Assembly (NCBI RefSeq): GCF_001280845.1
Contig: NZ_LGHP01000002.1
Location: 114,552 to 178,551 of the forward strand
Direction: 5' to 3'
DNA length: 64,000 nucleotides
Source of the DNA: Bacillus sp. FJAT-28004
Lineage (GTDB): Bacteria > Bacillota > Bacilli > Paenibacillales > Paenibacillaceae
The notes below the pieces were generated by a model. It was not told the origin of the DNA. It did no database searches and saw nothing but the letters and a program-made list of their open reading frames with translations. A program made the position numbers and the translations under genes. This document shows, piece by piece, positions 62,287 to 64,000 of this stretch (the first letter of the stretch is position 1; each line of letters opens with the position of its first letter).

Positions 62287-63234
62287 ATGAAAGCGGTACC
62301 AGTTCCTTTTTTAAGAAAAAATAAGATTAAACGAACGACATCTGAACGAGTATTCGATGCGTTTAACGTCTTCATTATGATTGTTTGGAGTCTATCCGCC
62401 ATCTATCCGTTCTGGTATATCTTGATCATGTCATTTAATACGGGAGCGGATGCGGCTGCCGGGCCTATATGGTTTTTCCCACGTATGTTCACGCTTGAAA
62501 ACTATGCTTTTGTTTTCCAGTATGACAGGCTGCAGACTGCATTTGTCGTGACAACGCTTCGCTGCATTGTTGGTCCAATTCTTTCTGTTTTTGTAACCGT
62601 GCTGGCGGCATTTGCTTTATCCAAACGATTCTTGCCGGGACGCAAGACGTTGCTCTTTTTCTTCATGATGCCTATGTTTATTGGCGGTACGATCATTTCA
62701 AATTATGTTGTTATGGTAAAGCTCGGCCTGCTTAACAACTTTTTGGTATACGTATTGCCAGCAGCATTTGGATTTTTCAGTATGATCATTATGCGAACGC
62801 ATATTGAGGAGCTGCCAATCGAATTGCAGGAATCGGCTACGATTGACGGCGCAGGGTATCCGCGCATATTTGCGCAAATTATACTGCCTTTATGCAAGCC
62901 GATTCTTGCCGCATTTTTGTTTTTCTCAGTAGTGGGCAATTGGCTGGATTACTACACCAACTTGATTTATGTAACAGATAGGAGCTTAAGCACATTACAG
63001 TTTGTGCTGTATGAAATAATAAATCGCGCTGAAGCCAGCACATTGATTGATTTTACCAAGACATCAAGTGCTTCGCAGCGCCGAATCATGTCAATGGCTA
63101 ACAATACCGTACCTACTCCTGAAGTAATCAAGATGACTGTAATGGTAGTCGTAACGTTCCCAATACTCTTTGTCTACCCGTTTTTCCAGAAATATTTCGT
63201 AAAGGGTATGTTGACGGGCGCGGTTAAGGCGTAA
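62287..63234 (+). CDS. Sugar ABC transporter permease (YtcP-like)
   Basis: A 315-residue second permease with six helices, the EAA loop LQESATIDGAGYPRIFAQIILPLC near residues 178-200 and the family end PFFQKYFVKGMLTGAVKA. A gggcagggggg stretch precedes the ATG. It forms the channel with the previous gene. As in the other importer of the window, no ATPase gene is present nearby, which fits use of a shared MsmX-like ATPase. Confidence 0.9.
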   Translation: MKAVPVPFLRKNKIKRTTSERVFDAFNVFIMIVWSLSAIYPFWYILIMSFNTGADAAAGPIWFFPRMFTLENYAFVFQYDRLQTAFVVTTLRCIVGPILSVFVTVLAAFALSKRFLPGRKTLLFFFMMPMFIGGTIISNYVVMVKLGLLNNFLVYVLPAAFGFFSMIIMRTHIEELPIELQESATIDGAGYPRIFAQIILPLCKPILAAFLFFSVVGNWLDYYTNLIYVTDRSLSTLQFVLYEIINRAEASTLIDFTKTSSASQRRIMSMANNTVPTPEVIKMTVMVVVTFPILFVYPFFQKYFVKGMLTGAVKA

Positions 63235-63278
63235 AACTTCTATATTTGATAGGTAATATAAAAAGGGAGGGTTTATAT

Positions 63279-64000
63279 TTGTTTATGAAACGTAAGACTA
63301 TGACGATTATGCTCGCTTTTATTCTAGCGTTTACTCTTTTTGGATGCAGCAACAATAATGAGGAAACAATCAATTCGGAAAGTGCAGCTCCCACAGACGG
63401 CGAGTCTACTACTGCTTTTAAAGAAATCCATTTGGACGTATTGGGAGAATTATCAACAAATCCGCGTAAACCAGTAGAAGACCGCTTAACTCCTATCTGG
63501 CGCGAAAAAACGAAAGTTATACCTAACATCATAGAAATACCCGCAGGTTCAGACTATAAAAGCTGGTTGCAAATGCAAATAATAGCCAATACCGTACCGG
63601 CTGTTATTGCAAACCAAAACGGTATTGCCGATAACGGAGACAATATGGTCATGCTTAAAAAGGCTGGAATGGCTCGTGAATTCACATTGGATGAATTGAA
63701 AAAATATATGCCATATACGGCTGAAAGGTTGGCAGATTTAGGCGTTACCATGGAACAATGGTATCAAGCAAGCGTTGACCCGAGTGATGGCAAGTTGTGG
63801 GCCATACCATCGCTTCCAAGTCCGCTGCTCAAAGAAGAATATCGCAAATCACCTTACGGTGACGCCAGCCTCGGAAACGGCGGTTATGCGGTTTGGATTA
63901 GGGATGATATTTTGAAAAAAATATATCCGGATGCCATGAATGCAGCCGAACTCAAAGCTTTGACAATAGCAAACGGAGGTAAATTAACGCTAGAGCAAAT
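63279..64000 (+). CDS. Extracellular sugar-binding lipoprotein, 5' part
   Basis: The frame is open to the right edge, so at least 240 residues are visible and the 3' end is missing. The N-terminus is a lipoprotein signal with lipobox LFGC (Cys about residue 24), followed by a Ser/Asn/Glu-rich linker and a family 1 binding-protein start (FKEIHLDVLGELSTNPRK, then SDYKSWLQMQIIANTVP). A TTG at 63279 is eight bases from gggagg and is preferred to the ATG at 63285, which is fourteen away. It is the recognition subunit for the two permeases upstream. Here it comes after the permeases, unlike the other transport operon of this window. Confidence 0.82.
   Translation, partial: MFMKRKTMTIMLAFILAFTLFGCSNNNEETINSESAAPTDGESTTAFKEIHLDVLGELSTNPRKPVEDRLTPIWREKTKVIPNIIEIPAGSDYKSWLQMQIIANTVPAVIANQNGIADNGDNMVMLKKAGMAREFTLDELKKYMPYTAERLADLGVTMEQWYQASVDPSDGKLWAIPSLPSPLLKEEYRKSPYGDASLGNGGYAVWIRDDILKKIYPDAMNAAELKALTIANGGKLTLEQ

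Noticed and set aside
1..64000. tRNA, rRNA, phage or integrase genes
   Set aside because: No cloverleaf with CCA end, no rRNA-like conserved block and no integrase, capsid or portal-like protein was found on either strand.

Overview
The window looks like chromosome of a Paenibacillus-type, low-to-mid GC, spore-forming Firmicute. The evidence is strong purine-rich Shine-Dalgarno sites, frequent TTG and GTG starts, a T-box riboswitch, YesM/YesN two-component pairs beside Lpl-type sugar ABC transporters, a multidomain chitinase and a CotH-type kinase gene. The genus is inferred from gene content, not from a marker gene.

Layout. 0-0.7 kb: the 3' end of ureD. 0.9-10.1 kb: a MarR regulator, a BMP/NupOPQ-type nucleoside ABC importer, a molybdopterin oxidoreductase, a nucleoside phosphorylase, an AraC regulator and a GH4 alpha-galactosidase. 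10.1-11 kb (minus): a DEDDh exonuclease and a 28-residue ORF. 11.5-13.8 kb: a GH18 chitinase with a long AT-rich leader. 14-20.3 kb: a small frameshifted gene, an MFS transporter, a divergent hydrolase/WYL-regulator pair and a BceAB-like ABC exporter without a two-component system. 20.4-30.5 kb: stress and resistance-type genes (two GNATs, a beta-lactamase-fold hydrolase, a T-box-controlled MetRS2-like synthetase, VOC, APH-like kinase, MerR, an epimerase, an unknown protein and an MccF/LdcA-like peptidase).

30.7-45.4 kb: a ferritin-like diiron protein and a 2Fe-2S ferredoxin diverge from an AraC-YesM-YesN-lipoprotein-permease-permease operon. This operon is followed by decayed transposases, a palindromic repeat array, a remnant of a GH32 gene, an intact GH32 sucrase/levanase-type gene and a fructokinase. 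I read this as a fructan/sucrose utilisation locus damaged by insertion sequences. 45.6-49.7 kb: a MOSC protein and, on the minus strand, a VTC-DUF4956-CotH operon.

49.9-64 kb: a large catabolic cluster. It starts with a YhfZ-type regulator whose mRNA looks leaderless, followed by an FAD oxidoreductase, a Php-like phosphotriesterase homologue, Gfo/Idh, SDR, SIS, sugar isomerase, PHP-type hydrolase, EamA transporter, a second Gfo/Idh, a second sugar isomerase and, after a cre-like site and a sharp drop in GC, an Lpl-type sugar ABC importer cut by the window end. The substrate cannot be read from the sequence; this cluster is the best candidate for an undescribed system. No rRNA, tRNA or CRISPR array was seen.
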